Assembly (NCBI RefSeq): GCF_000024865.1
Contig: NC_013595.1
Coordinates: 7,874,001 to 7,938,000 of the forward strand
DNA: 64,000 nucleotides
From: Streptosporangium roseum DSM 43021
GTDB taxonomy: Bacteria; Actinomycetota; Actinomycetes; Streptosporangiales; Streptosporangiaceae
Reading direction: 5' to 3'
Shown one piece after another: positions 1 to 11,261 of the stretch (its first letter is position 1; each line of letters opens with the position of its first letter). The notes beneath the pieces are model-generated. The model was not told where the DNA came from, searched no databases, and saw only the letters and a program-made list of their open reading frames with translations. The position numbers and the translations under genes were made by a program.

Positions 1-1506
1 CAGCCCCTGCTCCAGGGTGCGGCGCACGGTGTCCTCGATCGCCCGGTGGAAGGGGCGCGGCAGTGAACCGAGCTCGACCTCCCGCCTGAAAGTGATCCCC
101 GGCCCGGTCGCGGGTTCGACCCGCAGCCCGACGGTCGCGAAGAAGCCGCCGGGCCCGTGCTCGCCGATCTCCTCGCAGGCCTCCCCCACCCCCACCGGCC
201 GTTCCAGGTGGACCGTACGGCTCTGCTCGAACACGGCCTCGACGCCGAACTCGTGGAGGAGGGTCTCCGCGATGACGTCCTTCTGCACCTCGCCGTAGAG
301 CAGGACCGAGGTCCCCTCACCGGGGACGGCACGCGTGTGGATCAGTGGGTCCTGGTCGGCGAGGCTCACGAGCGCGGCGTGCAGCCGCGCGGCCTGCTCA
401 GCCTGCTTCGGCCGGGCGAGGGCCTCCAGGGTGGGCGGCGCGAAGTGCGACTGGCCGGCGAGCCCGCGCGCCGAGCCGACCTGGTCGCCGACCCGGATGC
501 GGGACAGACCCCACACCTTCGCAATGTCGCCCGCCGCCGCCTGGTGGGCCTCCCGCCGTACCGGCCCGATGACGTGGAGTGCGGTGATCTGCTCGCTGTT
601 CTCGCTGACGTCACCGTCCGCCTCCAGCCGGTAGGAGGTGATCCGCTGCCGCGCGCGCAGCTCACCGGAGTGCATCCGCAGGTAGGCGACCTTCTCGCCG
701 GCACCGCCGCGTTCGACGGCGAAGACGGTGGCCCGGGGATCGCCGTCTCCGGTGCCGCGCGCCGGCGGGAGCAGCCGTGAGATCCCGTCGATGAGCGCCT
801 CGATCCCCTGGCCGGTCAGGGCCGAGCCGAAGAACACCGGGTGGAGCAGGCCTGCGGCGGTCTGGGCGCGTACCTCCGCCAGGACGCGGCCGGCGGTGGG
901 GATCGAGCCGGCGACGAGGTCGGCGAGCAGCGTATCGTCGCTCTCTGCGAGGATCTCCGCCACCCGGGAGCGGGAGTCCGGTCCGTCCAGGGAGATCGGG
1001 ACGGTGCGCGCGGCCGGGGAACCGGCCTGCCGGACCGCGTTCATGGGGACGACCTGCGGTGACAGCTTCCGCCGGATGTCGGCCAGCATCTCCTCGTGCC
1101 GGGCTCCGGCACGGTCGATCTTGTTGACGAAGACCAGGGTCGGCAGGCGCATCTTCCGCAGGGTCTTCATCAGGACGCGGGTCTGCGCCTGGACGCCTTC
1201 CACGGCCGACAGGACCAGGACGGCGCCGTCGAGCACGCCGAGTGCCCGTTCGACCTCGGAGATGAAGTCGGAGTGGCCGGGGGTGTCGATCAGGTTGACC
1301 TGTGAGGTGCCGACGGTGAAGGAGGCGACCGCGGAGCGGATCGTGATGCCGCGCCGCCGTTCGATGTCGCCCGTGTCGGTCTGGGTGCTGCCGGCGTCGA
1401 CGCTGCCGAGCCGGTCGATGGCGCCGGTGTCGAACAGCAGTCGCTCAGTGAGACTGGTCTTGCCCGCGTCGACATGGGCGAGGATGCCGATGTTGAGGGT
1501 GTGCAT
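1..1506 (-). CDS. Tet(M)/OtrA-type ribosomal protection GTPase (3' end outside window)
   Basis: Translation GTPase of the EF-G-like family that in its characterised members removes tetracycline from the ribosome. About 502 codons are visible with no stop; the C-terminus lies beyond the left edge. The protein starts MHTLNIGILAHVDAGKTS, giving the G1 P-loop at residues 9-16; G3 is DTPGHSDF and G4 is NKID. The visible C-terminal part has the LERPVG and ETLLHEF features of Tet(M)-like proteins, and the last residues read RRTLEQGL. The early G domain and domains II-IV separate it from housekeeping EF-G, which is longer in this region. It is transcribed away from leuS. No strong ribosome site is visible before the ATG (GAGG lies 12 bases off). 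Whether it confers resistance or is a housekeeping paralogue cannot be told from sequence. Confidence 0.88.
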   Translation of the reverse strand, partial: MHTLNIGILAHVDAGKTSLTERLLFDTGAIDRLGSVDAGSTQTDTGDIERRRGITIRSAVASFTVGTSQVNLIDTPGHSDFISEVERALGVLDGAVLVLSAVEGVQAQTRVLMKTLRKMRLPTLVFVNKIDRAGARHEEMLADIRRKLSPQVVPMNAVRQAGSPAARTVPISLDGPDSRSRVAEILAESDDTLLADLVAGSIPTAGRVLAEVRAQTAAGLLHPVFFGSALTGQGIEALIDGISRLLPPARGTGDGDPRATVFAVERGGAGEKVAYLRMHSGELRARQRITSYRLEADGDVSENSEQITALHVIGPVRREAHQAAAGDIAKVWGLSRIRVGDQVGSARGLAGQSHFAPPTLEALARPKQAEQAARLHAALVSLADQDPLIHTRAVPGEGTSVLLYGEVQKDVIAETLLHEFGVEAVFEQSRTVHLERPVGVGEACEEIGEHGPGGFFATVGLRVEPATGPGITFRREVELGSLPRPFHRAIEDTVRRTLEQGL

Positions 1507-1647
1507 GAGTGCTGGAGGCCTCGAAAACTCTCGTCCGGATAGGGCGCTGTGAGATTCCGAAGGCTCGCCGCATCGCATGCTCCTGGTGGTGATCGGTCTG
1601 TCGCCGACATCATCGCATCGATGTGCCCGGCGTTCGAGGCAATAAAT

Positions 1648-1671
1648 CCGGCCCGCTCCTGAGCGGGCCGG
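1648..1671 (-). terminator. Intrinsic terminator downstream of leuS
   Basis: Perfect 11-bp inverted repeat (CCGGCCCGCTC / GAGCGGGCCGG) with a 2-nt loop. On the minus strand it is followed by ATTTATT. It lies about 180 bp after the leuS stop and before the next minus-strand gene, so it most likely ends the leuS transcript. The rest of 1507-1851 shows no convincing gene. Confidence 0.7.
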
Positions 1672-1851
1672 CGAGCGGCAGGCGGCCTCGCCGGACGGTC
1701 CGTAACGGCGCCACACCTACCGGAAAGCGGAGACCCGTGACGGCGTGCCGCCCGCCGTACCGGACGGGGCTCGGGTGGGCCCGTAGGCCGCGGACGGCTC
1801 CGCGGGGACCGCGGCTGGGGGCGCCCGCCGTACGAGCGCCCCGGAAAACCG

Positions 1852-4338
<2,487 letters not shown>

Positions 4339-4394
4339 GTCAATCTTCCCTCGGTATACGTCTGCGCAGATGATCTGACCCATCCGACCCAATA

Positions 4395-4500
4395 GAAAAA
4401 CCCTCCGCTCACGCGAAGGGCAGCCGCATCGGCGGGCGTCTAGCGCCGGGAAGGCCGATGCGGCCCGATAAGCAGCAGGGTCTCGGCACGCATATTCCAA
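4395..4500 (-). promoter_or_regulatory. leuS transcription attenuator (leader RNA)
   Basis: On the minus strand the region holds a short ORF with three consecutive Leu codons (4478-4470). A segment just after those codons (4454-4464, GCCGCATCGGC) is perfectly complementary to 4423-4433. A terminator hairpin follows at 4401-4420 (CCCTTCGC/GCGGAGGG, one G-U pair) and then five T at 4400-4396. This is the classical order of a leader-peptide attenuator. A ribosome stalled at Leu codons would mask the first arm and change pairing downstream. I could not define a clear antiterminator pairing by eye, so the exact switch is inferred. No T-box features were found. Confidence 0.78.
4440..4493 (-). CDS. 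leuS leader peptide (17 residues, Leu-Leu-Leu)
   Basis: Reads MRAETLLLIGPHRPSRR and then TAG. Codons 6-8 are CTG CTG CTT, the control codons. It ends 102 bases before the leuS start and overlaps the first arm of the attenuator hairpin. No good Shine-Dalgarno is present; a TAGTCT box 6 bases before the ATG could be a -10 element, which would make the leader leaderless (weak inference). The peptide itself probably has no function beyond sensing leucyl-tRNA. Confidence 0.72.
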   Translation of the reverse strand: MRAETLLLIGPHRPSRR

Positions 4501-4874
4501 GACTATCGCAGTCCGCAAGCCATATTCGTGGGACGGGGAACAAGCCCGATCACGGCAAACCGGGGACACCGGCACCGGAGGGTCAGCACAATGGGAGGCT
4601 CGTGCGTCTGGGACGGGTCAGGGCCGATGGTGATACGTCCGTTGTGACCTCACTTGTCCCGTCAGTTTACTCTTTCACCGTGGCACACTCAGTCGAGCCG
4701 GGGCAGGGCCCGGATCCTTCGGAGGTCGGCCTGCCGATGCAGGATCCGCCAACCGACCCCACCGGACTCCAGTTCAGAGGGGCGTTCTCCAGTTTCCCTG
4801 CGAACCCCCCCGCCTCACGTGAGACCATGCCCAATACCCATAATTCGGGCACACGCCCGGGAGGTAAGGAAGCC

Positions 4875-6917
4875 ATGGCCTCGGAGCAGTCCAGCCAGTC
4901 CCACCTGCCTCCGGCATGGCCGGAGGCAGCAGAGCCGCCGCCCGCCTGGGCGAAGGACTCTCACGGCACCAGCCCCCGGCTCCCCCTTCCCCCGGAGGAG
5001 CCCGCAGGAGACGGCACCTCCTGGCAGGCCGGCGTCCCCGGCAACGGTTCCTGGCAACATGCCTTCGGAGCGGCGACCCCCGGCTCCCCGTCTCAGGCGC
5101 CGCAGCCCTCCGGCCCGCAGTCGGGCGGCGACTCCTGGCAGGCCGCCGCGCCGCCGCAGGAGCAGCCCGGCACCTGGCCGCCCGCTTCGCCGGCCGAGAA
5201 CGGCGGGTGGCCCGCGACGCAGGCCACCGACAACGGCGGATGGGGTACGGCGCCGGCCGCCGGAGGCGGCGGATGGGACGTGGCCAAGAGCACCGACAAC
5301 GGCGGATGGGGTACGGCCGCGCAGAACACCGGCGACGGCGGATGGAGTACGGCGCCGGCCTCGAACGACGGCGGGCGGAACGCCGCCGCGCCGGCCGGCA
5401 ACGGCGGATGGGACCGCCCACCGGCCGAGGCGCCGAGCCATGAGCACTCCTCCCCCTCCTGGACGAACCCACCGGGCGGAAACCCGAACCCGTTCGGCAG
5501 CCAGGACCCCCTCACCAGCCCCAACCCCTTCGGCGGCCAGGAACACCTGACCAACCCGCCCGGCGGAAACCCCAACCCCTTCGCCACACAGGACCCGCTC
5601 ACCAGTCCCAACCCCTTCGGCGGCCAGGACCCGCTCACGAGCCCCAACCCGTTCGGCGGCCAAGAGCACCTGACCAACCCGCCCGGCGGAAACCCCAACC
5701 CCTTCGGCAGCCAGGACCCGCTCACCAGCCCCAACCCCTTCGGCGGCCAGGACCCGTTCGGCAACCCCTCGGGCAACGGCGTCGCCCCGGAGAATCCCGG
5801 CGTGTGGGCCCTCGCGGGGGCGACCGCCCCGGAGGCGCCTCCGGGCGCCCCGCCGCAGCTTCCGCCGTACCACGCTCCTCCGCAGGGAGGGCCCGCGCCC
5901 GCCCATCCGGGCAACGGCCAGCACCCCGGACAGCCGCACCCGGGCCAGCCTCACCCGGGACAGCAGCCCATGGCGGGCCAGCCGGGCCCCGGCCAGCCTC
6001 ACCCCGGACAGCAGCCCATGACGGGCCAGCCGGGCGGGCACCTGAGCAGGGACCCGTCCGACCCCAACAGGCCGTTCGTCACCGCGGGCCAGATCAGCGG
6101 CCCGAAGACCCCGCCGCCGGAGCGCCAGCAGGAGCTGTGGAACACGGTCTTCGGCGACAACTACCAGGCCATGGATGACGAGCAGGAGCTCGACGGGCCG
6201 GGCAGGCCGGTCTGGGTGTTCGCGCTGGCCGGTTCCGTGGTGATCGCCCTGATCGGGGCCGTGCTCTGGGCCTTCCTGGCCGGCCCCCTGGCTTCCACCA
6301 AGGAGGAGGCCACCCCGGAGGTCAAGCCCTCCGCGACCGGGAAGAAGCCCGCCAAGTCCCAGGCGGTGGGCCGCCTGCCGCGCTTCCCAGGCAAGGCCTC
6401 ACCGGTGGTCGGCACCCTGCCCGACCAGGCCGCAGCGATCAGCGTGGCCAAGCTCGGCACGCCCTGGCAGCAGGACCAGCGCCCGGCCATGCCCACCACC
6501 TACGGCTTCACCACCCGTCAGTACGTCCCGGCCGGTCCGGACTCCACGGGCAAGACGCAGTTCGCCCAGGTGATGTCGGGCCCGCTCTCGCCCCGGCTGA
6601 AGAGCAAGTACACCTCACCGGGGAACCTGGCCCCGGTGATCAACGCGGTCGCGTCCAGCGGCCGGAAGAAGTTCTTCCCCGAGGACAACTCCGCCCGCAA
6701 GACCGCGCAGCAGACCCTGAACGTCAACGGCCTGCGGGGACAGCTCTCCGCGTATGAGATCACGTCGGGCACGTCCAAGACGACCATGGTCGTGGCCGCC
6801 CTGAGCACCGGCGCCGACCTGCCCGCGATCGTCTACATGTCGGTGCCGGACAGCAAGAAGGAGCTGCTGCCCGACATCAACACCGTGTTCAAGTCGATCC
6901 GGTCGACGACCCCGTGA
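4875..6917 (+). CDS. Single-pass membrane protein with long low-complexity Pro/Gly/Asn-rich cytoplasmic part
   Basis: 680 residues; function unknown. The start ATG 4875 has GGGAGGTAAGGA just upstream. Residues 1 to about 400 are low-complexity: blocks of NGGW repeats (about residues 105-180), then repeated NPNPFG and DPLTSPNPFGGQ units (about residues 195-300), then HPGQP repeats (about 340-390). One membrane segment (VWVFALAGSVVIALIGAVLW) lies near residues 443-465. About 210 residues follow outside, with no recognised domain but a compact, ordered-looking composition. The layout resembles actinobacterial anchored proteins with a disordered cytoplasmic tail. It is divergent from leuS and convergent with the P450 cluster (1-bp gap). 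A TTGTGA-18-TTTACT promoter is possible at 4641-4670. Confidence 0.8.
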   Translation: MASEQSSQSHLPPAWPEAAEPPPAWAKDSHGTSPRLPLPPEEPAGDGTSWQAGVPGNGSWQHAFGAATPGSPSQAPQPSGPQSGGDSWQAAAPPQEQPGTWPPASPAENGGWPATQATDNGGWGTAPAAGGGGWDVAKSTDNGGWGTAAQNTGDGGWSTAPASNDGGRNAAAPAGNGGWDRPPAEAPSHEHSSPSWTNPPGGNPNPFGSQDPLTSPNPFGGQEHLTNPPGGNPNPFATQDPLTSPNPFGGQDPLTSPNPFGGQEHLTNPPGGNPNPFGSQDPLTSPNPFGGQDPFGNPSGNGVAPENPGVWALAGATAPEAPPGAPPQLPPYHAPPQGGPAPAHPGNGQHPGQPHPGQPHPGQQPMAGQPGPGQPHPGQQPMTGQPGGHLSRDPSDPNRPFVTAGQISGPKTPPPERQQELWNTVFGDNYQAMDDEQELDGPGRPVWVFALAGSVVIALIGAVLWAFLAGPLASTKEEATPEVKPSATGKKPAKSQAVGRLPRFPGKASPVVGTLPDQAAAISVAKLGTPWQQDQRPAMPTTYGFTTRQYVPAGPDSTGKTQFAQVMSGPLSPRLKSKYTSPGNLAPVINAVASSGRKKFFPEDNSARKTAQQTLNVNGLRGQLSAYEITSGTSKTTMVVAALSTGADLPAIVYMSVPDSKKELLPDINTVFKSIRSTTP

Positions 6918-6918
6918 C

Positions 6919-8193
6919 TCAGAACGCGCAGTCCATGTGCTTGATGCCGTTGATGAAGCTGGAGTAGAGCCGCTGCGGTCTGCCGCCCTCGATCTGCGGG
7001 ATCCGCCGGAGCAGCTCGCGGAACATCACGGTGATCTCGCGGCGGGCCAGGTGGGCGCCGAGGCAGAAGTGCGGCCCCGGGCCGCCGAAGCCGACGTGCG
7101 GGTTGGGGTCGCGGGTGACGTCGAAGCGGAGCGGGTCGGGGAAGACGCTCTCGTCCCGGTTCGCCGCCCAGTAGTACAGGACGACCTTCTGGCCCTTGCG
7201 GTAGAGGTGGCCGTTCATCTCGTGGTCCCGGGTGACCTTGCGGCGCATGAAGTTCACCGGGGAGGCCAGGCGGACGATCTCCTCGACCGCGCCGGGGAGG
7301 CGGCCGTCGAGGTCGGCCAGGAGCAGCGCGCGCTGGTCCGGATTCTGGGTGAGCAGGCGCAGGCCGTAGGAGATGGCGTTGCGCGTGGTCTCGTTGCCCG
7401 CCACCACCAGCAGGATGAAGAACGAGCCGAGCTCCTGGGCGGTGAGCTTCTCGCCGTCGATGTTGGCGTTGACCAGTGACGAGGTGAGGTCGCCCGTGGG
7501 GTGCTCGACCCGGTGCGCGGCGAGGTCCTGGACGAGTTGCTGCAGCTCCATCCCGGCGGCCAGCAGCCTCTCGGCGACCGTGGTCATGTCGTCGCCGCCG
7601 TATTCGGGGTCGAATCCGCCGAGGATCACGTTGGACCGGTCGAAGACGGAGCCGTAGTCCCTCTCCGGGATCCCCATCATGTCGCAGATGATCTTCAGGG
7701 GGAGCTTGGCGGCCACCTCGGTGACGAAGTCGCAGCCGGGTCCTCCGGCGATCAGGTCGTCGACGATCCGGACGGCGGCGGCCTCGACGTCGGCCTCGAA
7801 CTGTTTGATCATCTTGGGGGTGAACGCCCGGGAGACGATCCGGCGGAGCCGGGCGTGCCTCGGGTCGTCCATGTTGATCATCGAGCCGAAGTACTCGGTG
7901 AACTCCGGCGGCATGTCCGGGATGTTGGTGGCGCCGCCGTCCCCCGAGCAGAACACCTCGGGGTTGCGGCTGGCCTCCAGGATGTCGGCGTGCTTGACCA
8001 GCGCGTAGTAACCGGCCCCCTTGGGAGCGAAGGGGACCTCCATCTCCTCGTAGAAGGCGGGGTGGTCCAGGCCGCGCAGGAGCCGGAAGGCGTGCTCGCG
8101 CTCCGGCATGGGCCTGGCCCAGAAGTCGTAGTCCGACAGGTCGAAGTCGGCGGCGGAGACGATCGGCTTCCGCTCGGCTGGCGTCACGCTCAT
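6919..8193 (-). CDS. Cytochrome P450 (tandem copy 1)
   Basis: Heme monooxygenase of 424 residues, a soluble bacterial P450 needing ferredoxin partners not found nearby. It has the I-helix AGNETTRNAI, the ExxR pair (EEIVRLASP) and the heme loop FGGPGPHFCLG with the Cys ligand near residue 377. Style resembles the CYP124/125 branch, which oxidises sterol side chains and methyl-branched lipids, but the substrate is not known. Start chosen at ATG 8193, matching the N-termini of the two paralogues; an upstream TTG frame opening at 8217 is unlikely. There is no Shine-Dalgarno, but a promoter box ends 8 bases before the ATG (see promoter entry). A stretch of about 90 bp is identical to copy 2. Confidence 0.93.
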   Translation of the reverse strand: MSVTPAERKPIVSAADFDLSDYDFWARPMPEREHAFRLLRGLDHPAFYEEMEVPFAPKGAGYYALVKHADILEASRNPEVFCSGDGGATNIPDMPPEFTEYFGSMINMDDPRHARLRRIVSRAFTPKMIKQFEADVEAAAVRIVDDLIAGGPGCDFVTEVAAKLPLKIICDMMGIPERDYGSVFDRSNVILGGFDPEYGGDDMTTVAERLLAAGMELQQLVQDLAAHRVEHPTGDLTSSLVNANIDGEKLTAQELGSFFILLVVAGNETTRNAISYGLRLLTQNPDQRALLLADLDGRLPGAVEEIVRLASPVNFMRRKVTRDHEMNGHLYRKGQKVVLYYWAANRDESVFPDPLRFDVTRDPNPHVGFGGPGPHFCLGAHLARREITVMFRELLRRIPQIEGGRPQRLYSSFINGIKHMDCAF

Positions 8194-8201
8194 ATCGTCA
8201 A

Positions 8202-8230
8202 TCATTTGCGCAAGCAACCACTTACGTCAA
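8202..8230 (-). promoter_or_regulatory. Promoter/operator box of P450 copy 1, apparently leaderless
   Basis: Minus strand reads TTGACG (8230-8225), a 17-nt spacer, then AAATGA (8207-8202), with the ATG 8 bases on. The spacer contains GTAAGTGG...CTTGC, shared with the box before P450 copy 3. It overlaps the stop codon of P450 copy 2. Confidence 0.6.
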
Positions 8231-9472
8231 TGGAACGTCTTCGAAGTCACAATCGAGGTGCTTGATGCCGTTGATGAAACTGGAGCGCAGGCGGTCCGGC
8301 TCGCCCGTCGAGCGGATCTGCGGGATCCGGGTGAACAGCTCGCGGAACATCACGGTGAGCTCGCGGCGGGCCAGGTGGGCGCCGAGACAGAAGTGCGGCC
8401 CCGGGCCGCCGAAGCCCACGTGGGGGCCCTCGGTGCGCCGGATGTCGAAACGGTAGGGGTCGGCGAAGACCGCCTCGTCGCGGTTGGCGGCCCAGTAGAA
8501 GAGCAGGACCTTGTCACCCTTGCGGTAGAGGTGGCCGTTCATCTCGTGGTCGCGGGTGACGGTCCGGCGCATCCAGGCGACCGGGGAGGCCAGGCGGACG
8601 ATCTCCTCGACCGCGCCGGGGAGGCGGCCGTCGAGGTCGGCCAGGAGCAGCGCGCGCTGGTCCGGATTCTCGGTGAACAGGTGCAGGCCGTGCGAGATGG
8701 CGTTGCGCGTGGTCTCATTGCCAGCCACCACCAGCAGGATGAAGAACGAGCCGAGCTCCTGCATCGTCAGCTTCTCGCCGTCGATGTTGGCGCTGGTCAG
8801 CGAGGTGATGAGATTGTCGCCACCTTCGGCGGCCAGGGAGACGACGAGGTCCTGCAGGCGCTGCCCCGCACCGAGGAGCAGCTCGGCCGCGCGGCTGACG
8901 TCCTGGATGAACTCGGGGTCGCCGCCGGACAGGATGATGTTGGAGGCGTCGAAGACCGTCTGGTAATGCTCGGGGCCGATGCCCATCATGTCGCAGATGA
9001 TCTTCAAGGGGAGCTTGGCGGCCACCTCGGTGACGAAGTCGCAGCCGGGCCCCCGGGCGATCAGGTCGTCGACGATCCGGGTGGCCTCGACCTGCACGTC
9101 GGCCTCGAACTGCTTGATCATCTTGGGGGTGAACGCCCGGGAGACGATCCGGCGGAGCCGGGCGTGCCTCGGGTCGTCCATATTGATCATCGAGCCGAAG
9201 TACTCGCTGAACTCCGGGCCCAGGTCGTGGATGGCGGTGGACCCCCGCCCCGAGGAGAAGACCTCGGGGGTGCGGCTGGCCTCGACGATGTCGGCATGCC
9301 TGACCAGGGCGTAGTATCCGGGCCCCGGAAGGGCGAAGCTGATCTCCGGTTCGGCGAACCGGACCGGGGCCGCCTGGGCGCGCAGCAGCGCGAAGGCGGC
9401 CTCGCGCTCGGCCATCGGCCGCTCCCAGAAGGCGATGTCGGACAGGTCGATGTCCGCCAGTGAAACCGTCAC
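8222..9472 (-). CDS. Cytochrome P450 (tandem copy 2)
   Basis: 416 residues, paralogue of copy 1, with AGNETTRNAI, EEIVRLASP and FGGPGPHFCLG (Cys near residue 362). Start is GTG 9472 with AGGGGG at about 4-nt spacing, unlike the neighbours that seem leaderless. Its 3' end overlaps the promoter of copy 1. Several internal blocks (for example 8580-8670 against 7258-7345, and 8985-9060 against 7672-7742) are nearly identical to copy 1 at the DNA level, suggesting recent gene conversion. The upstream inverted repeat AACCG-CATT-CGGTT (9489-9502) could be a regulator site. Confidence 0.93.
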   Translation of the reverse strand: MTVSLADIDLSDIAFWERPMAEREAAFALLRAQAAPVRFAEPEISFALPGPGYYALVRHADIVEASRTPEVFSSGRGSTAIHDLGPEFSEYFGSMINMDDPRHARLRRIVSRAFTPKMIKQFEADVQVEATRIVDDLIARGPGCDFVTEVAAKLPLKIICDMMGIGPEHYQTVFDASNIILSGGDPEFIQDVSRAAELLLGAGQRLQDLVVSLAAEGGDNLITSLTSANIDGEKLTMQELGSFFILLVVAGNETTRNAISHGLHLFTENPDQRALLLADLDGRLPGAVEEIVRLASPVAWMRRTVTRDHEMNGHLYRKGDKVLLFYWAANRDEAVFADPYRFDIRRTEGPHVGFGGPGPHFCLGAHLARRELTVMFRELFTRIPQIRSTGEPDRLRSSFINGIKHLDCDFEDVPLT

Positions 9473-9819
9473 GTCAGCCCCCTACTAGAACCGCATTCGG
9501 TTTTTCTGATCCTGCCACACGATCTTCAAGCTAACCAGCCCGGAATGGGGCCGCCGGCCTCGCGGCGGCACCCCGGAGACGGGGGCGCTCATCCCCCGCC
9601 GCCGGATGCGCGAGCCCGTCACCGCCGGTGGTGACGGGCTCGATGTCCGTGGAGCGGATGTCCACGGTACACAAACCGGCATTCGCTTGGCTGACGTAGT
9701 GACCACCCTCGGCGGACCCGATCTCCGCGCTCGCCGGCGGGCACGCCGGAGACCCCGGCGGGCCGACCCGCCCTCCCCGCTCCCGCCCCGGACCGCGGCC
9801 CGCCGGGAACGGGTGCGGG
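9473..9819. other. Intergenic region between P450 copies 2 and 3
   Basis: 347 bp with no convincing gene. It holds the AACCG/CGGTT inverted repeat at 9489-9502 near the start of copy 2 and a strong hairpin at 9611-9642 (separate entry). Confidence 0.6.
9611..9642. terminator. Strong hairpin, probable terminator
   Basis: Perfect 13-bp stem (CGAGCCCGTCACC / GGTGACGGGCTCG) with loop GCCGGT. It lies about 180 bp past the stop of P450 copy 3 in its transcription direction. There is no T-run on either strand, so it may be a factor-assisted terminator. Confidence 0.5.
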
Positions 9820-11076
9820 TCAGGTCGTGTAGGGCAGGTGCTTGACGCCGTTGATGAAGTTGGACAGCAGATAGGAGGGCTCACCGGCGGCCCGGATGGC
9901 GGGCATGCGGGTGAACAGCTCGCGGAACATCACGGTGACCTCGCGACGGGCCAGGTGGGCGCCCAGGCAGTAGTGGGGGCCGGGGCCGCCGAAACCGACG
10001 TGCGGGTTGGGGTGGCGGGTGATGTCGAAGACGTCGGGGTCGGCGAAGACCGTCTCGTCGCGGTTGGCGGAGTTGTAGAAGAGCAGGACCTTGTCGCCCT
10101 TCTGGTAGACCTGCCCGTTCATCTCGTGCTCGCGCGTGACCGTGCGCCGGAACTGGATCACCGGGGTGGAGTAACGGATGATCTCGTCGACGGCGCCGGG
10201 AATGCGCCCGTCGAAGTCGCCCACGAGCAGCTCGCGCTGGGCCGGGTGGTCGGTGAGCAGCTTGAGGCCGTGGGAGATGGCGTTGCGGGTGGTCTCGCTG
10301 CCGGCGACCACGAGCAGGATGAAGAACGAGCCGAGCTCCTGCGGGGTGAGGGACTCCTCGCCGTTGACCAGCATGCTGGTCAGGTCGCCGGTGGAGTCAC
10401 CCCGGCGCCGGCGGCCGAGCCTGGCGGCCAGCCGGTTCAGCTCGCGCCCGGCGGCCATCAGCTTGACCAGGCCTCGGCCGACGTTCCAGCGGTTGAGCTC
10501 CGGGGCGATGCCGGTGTACTCGGAGTCGGCGTTGCCCAGGATGATGTTGGTGGCGCGGAGCACCCGGGGGTGGAGCTCCGGCGGGATGCCCATCATGTCG
10601 CAGATGACCTGGACGGGCAGCCGGGCCGCGATCTGGGTGACGAAGTCGCCCGAACCCTCGGCGAGCGCCTCGTCCACGATCCGGGTGGCCGCCCGCTGCA
10701 GGTCCTCCTCCATCTTCGACAGGACCCTGGGGGTGAACGCCCGGGAGACGATCCGGCGGAGCCGGGCGTGCCGGGGATCGTCCATGTTGATCATCGACCC
10801 GAAGTAGACCGCCATCCACCGGGGCATGTCGACGACGCTGTTGGCCGTCGGTTCGCTGCTGAACACCCCGGCGTTCCGGCTGGCCTCGGAGACGTCCGCG
10901 TGCCGCACCAGGGCGCGGTAGCCGGGTCCGTGCCCGACGAAGGGGATCTTGTTCTCATGCACGAAAACGGGCCGGTCCAGCTCCCGGAGCCTCTTGAAGG
11001 CCTCCATGCGCTCCGCCTGCGGGCGGGCCCAGAACAGGATCTCCGACAGGTCGACATCCGTCGCGCTCACGGTCAT
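9820..11076 (-). CDS. Cytochrome P450 (tandem copy 3)
   Basis: 418 residues; same subfamily as copies 1 and 2 but more diverged. I-helix AGSETTRNAI, heme loop FGGPGPHYCLG with Cys near residue 370. The start is ATG 11076 (MTVSATDVDLSEILFW), aligned with copy 2; the frame is open upstream to 11238 but without support. The -10 element ends exactly 6 bases before the ATG, so the mRNA is probably leaderless. Substrate unknown; the family and the neighbouring acyl-CoA and racemase genes elsewhere in the window suggest branched lipid or sterol oxidation (inference). Confidence 0.92.
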   Translation of the reverse strand: MTVSATDVDLSEILFWARPQAERMEAFKRLRELDRPVFVHENKIPFVGHGPGYRALVRHADVSEASRNAGVFSSEPTANSVVDMPRWMAVYFGSMINMDDPRHARLRRIVSRAFTPRVLSKMEEDLQRAATRIVDEALAEGSGDFVTQIAARLPVQVICDMMGIPPELHPRVLRATNIILGNADSEYTGIAPELNRWNVGRGLVKLMAAGRELNRLAARLGRRRRGDSTGDLTSMLVNGEESLTPQELGSFFILLVVAGSETTRNAISHGLKLLTDHPAQRELLVGDFDGRIPGAVDEIIRYSTPVIQFRRTVTREHEMNGQVYQKGDKVLLFYNSANRDETVFADPDVFDITRHPNPHVGFGGPGPHYCLGAHLARREVTVMFRELFTRMPAIRAAGEPSYLLSNFINGVKHLPYTT

Positions 11077-11082
11077 CAACCC

Positions 11083-11111
11083 AGATTTATGCAAGTGCCC
11101 ACTTACGTCAA
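11083..11111 (-). promoter_or_regulatory. Promoter/operator box of P450 copy 3, apparently leaderless
   Basis: TTGACG (11111-11106), 17-nt spacer, AAATCT (11088-11083), then ATG at 11076. The spacer carries GTAAGTGGGCACTTGC, an inverted repeat of AAGTG and CACTT. The box before P450 copy 1 matches it in TTGACGTAAGTGG and CTTGC, so both genes are probably under one regulator. Confidence 0.62.
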
Positions 11112-11261
11112 GTGTGAGCCACGCCATAGGCGATCGCGAGTGTCCGGACTCATCGAACCTGACAGTTTGGCGCGGATCTTGACAGTCGACTTGATAGTGA
11201 GAGATCGAAGATTGAGCCTGAGATCGATAGCTGGCCACAGGCGAGCCCGCCGGCGAACGGC

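Noticed and set aside
4395..4500. T-box riboswitch before leuS
   Set aside because: No antiterminator core (NAGGGUGGNACC) or specifier-loop pattern; a short Leu-rich ORF explains the terminator better.
4339..4575. N-terminal extension of LeuRS in frame upstream of GTG 4338
   Set aside because: The extension crosses the attenuator terminator and does not resemble LeuRS; the SD before 4338 is good.
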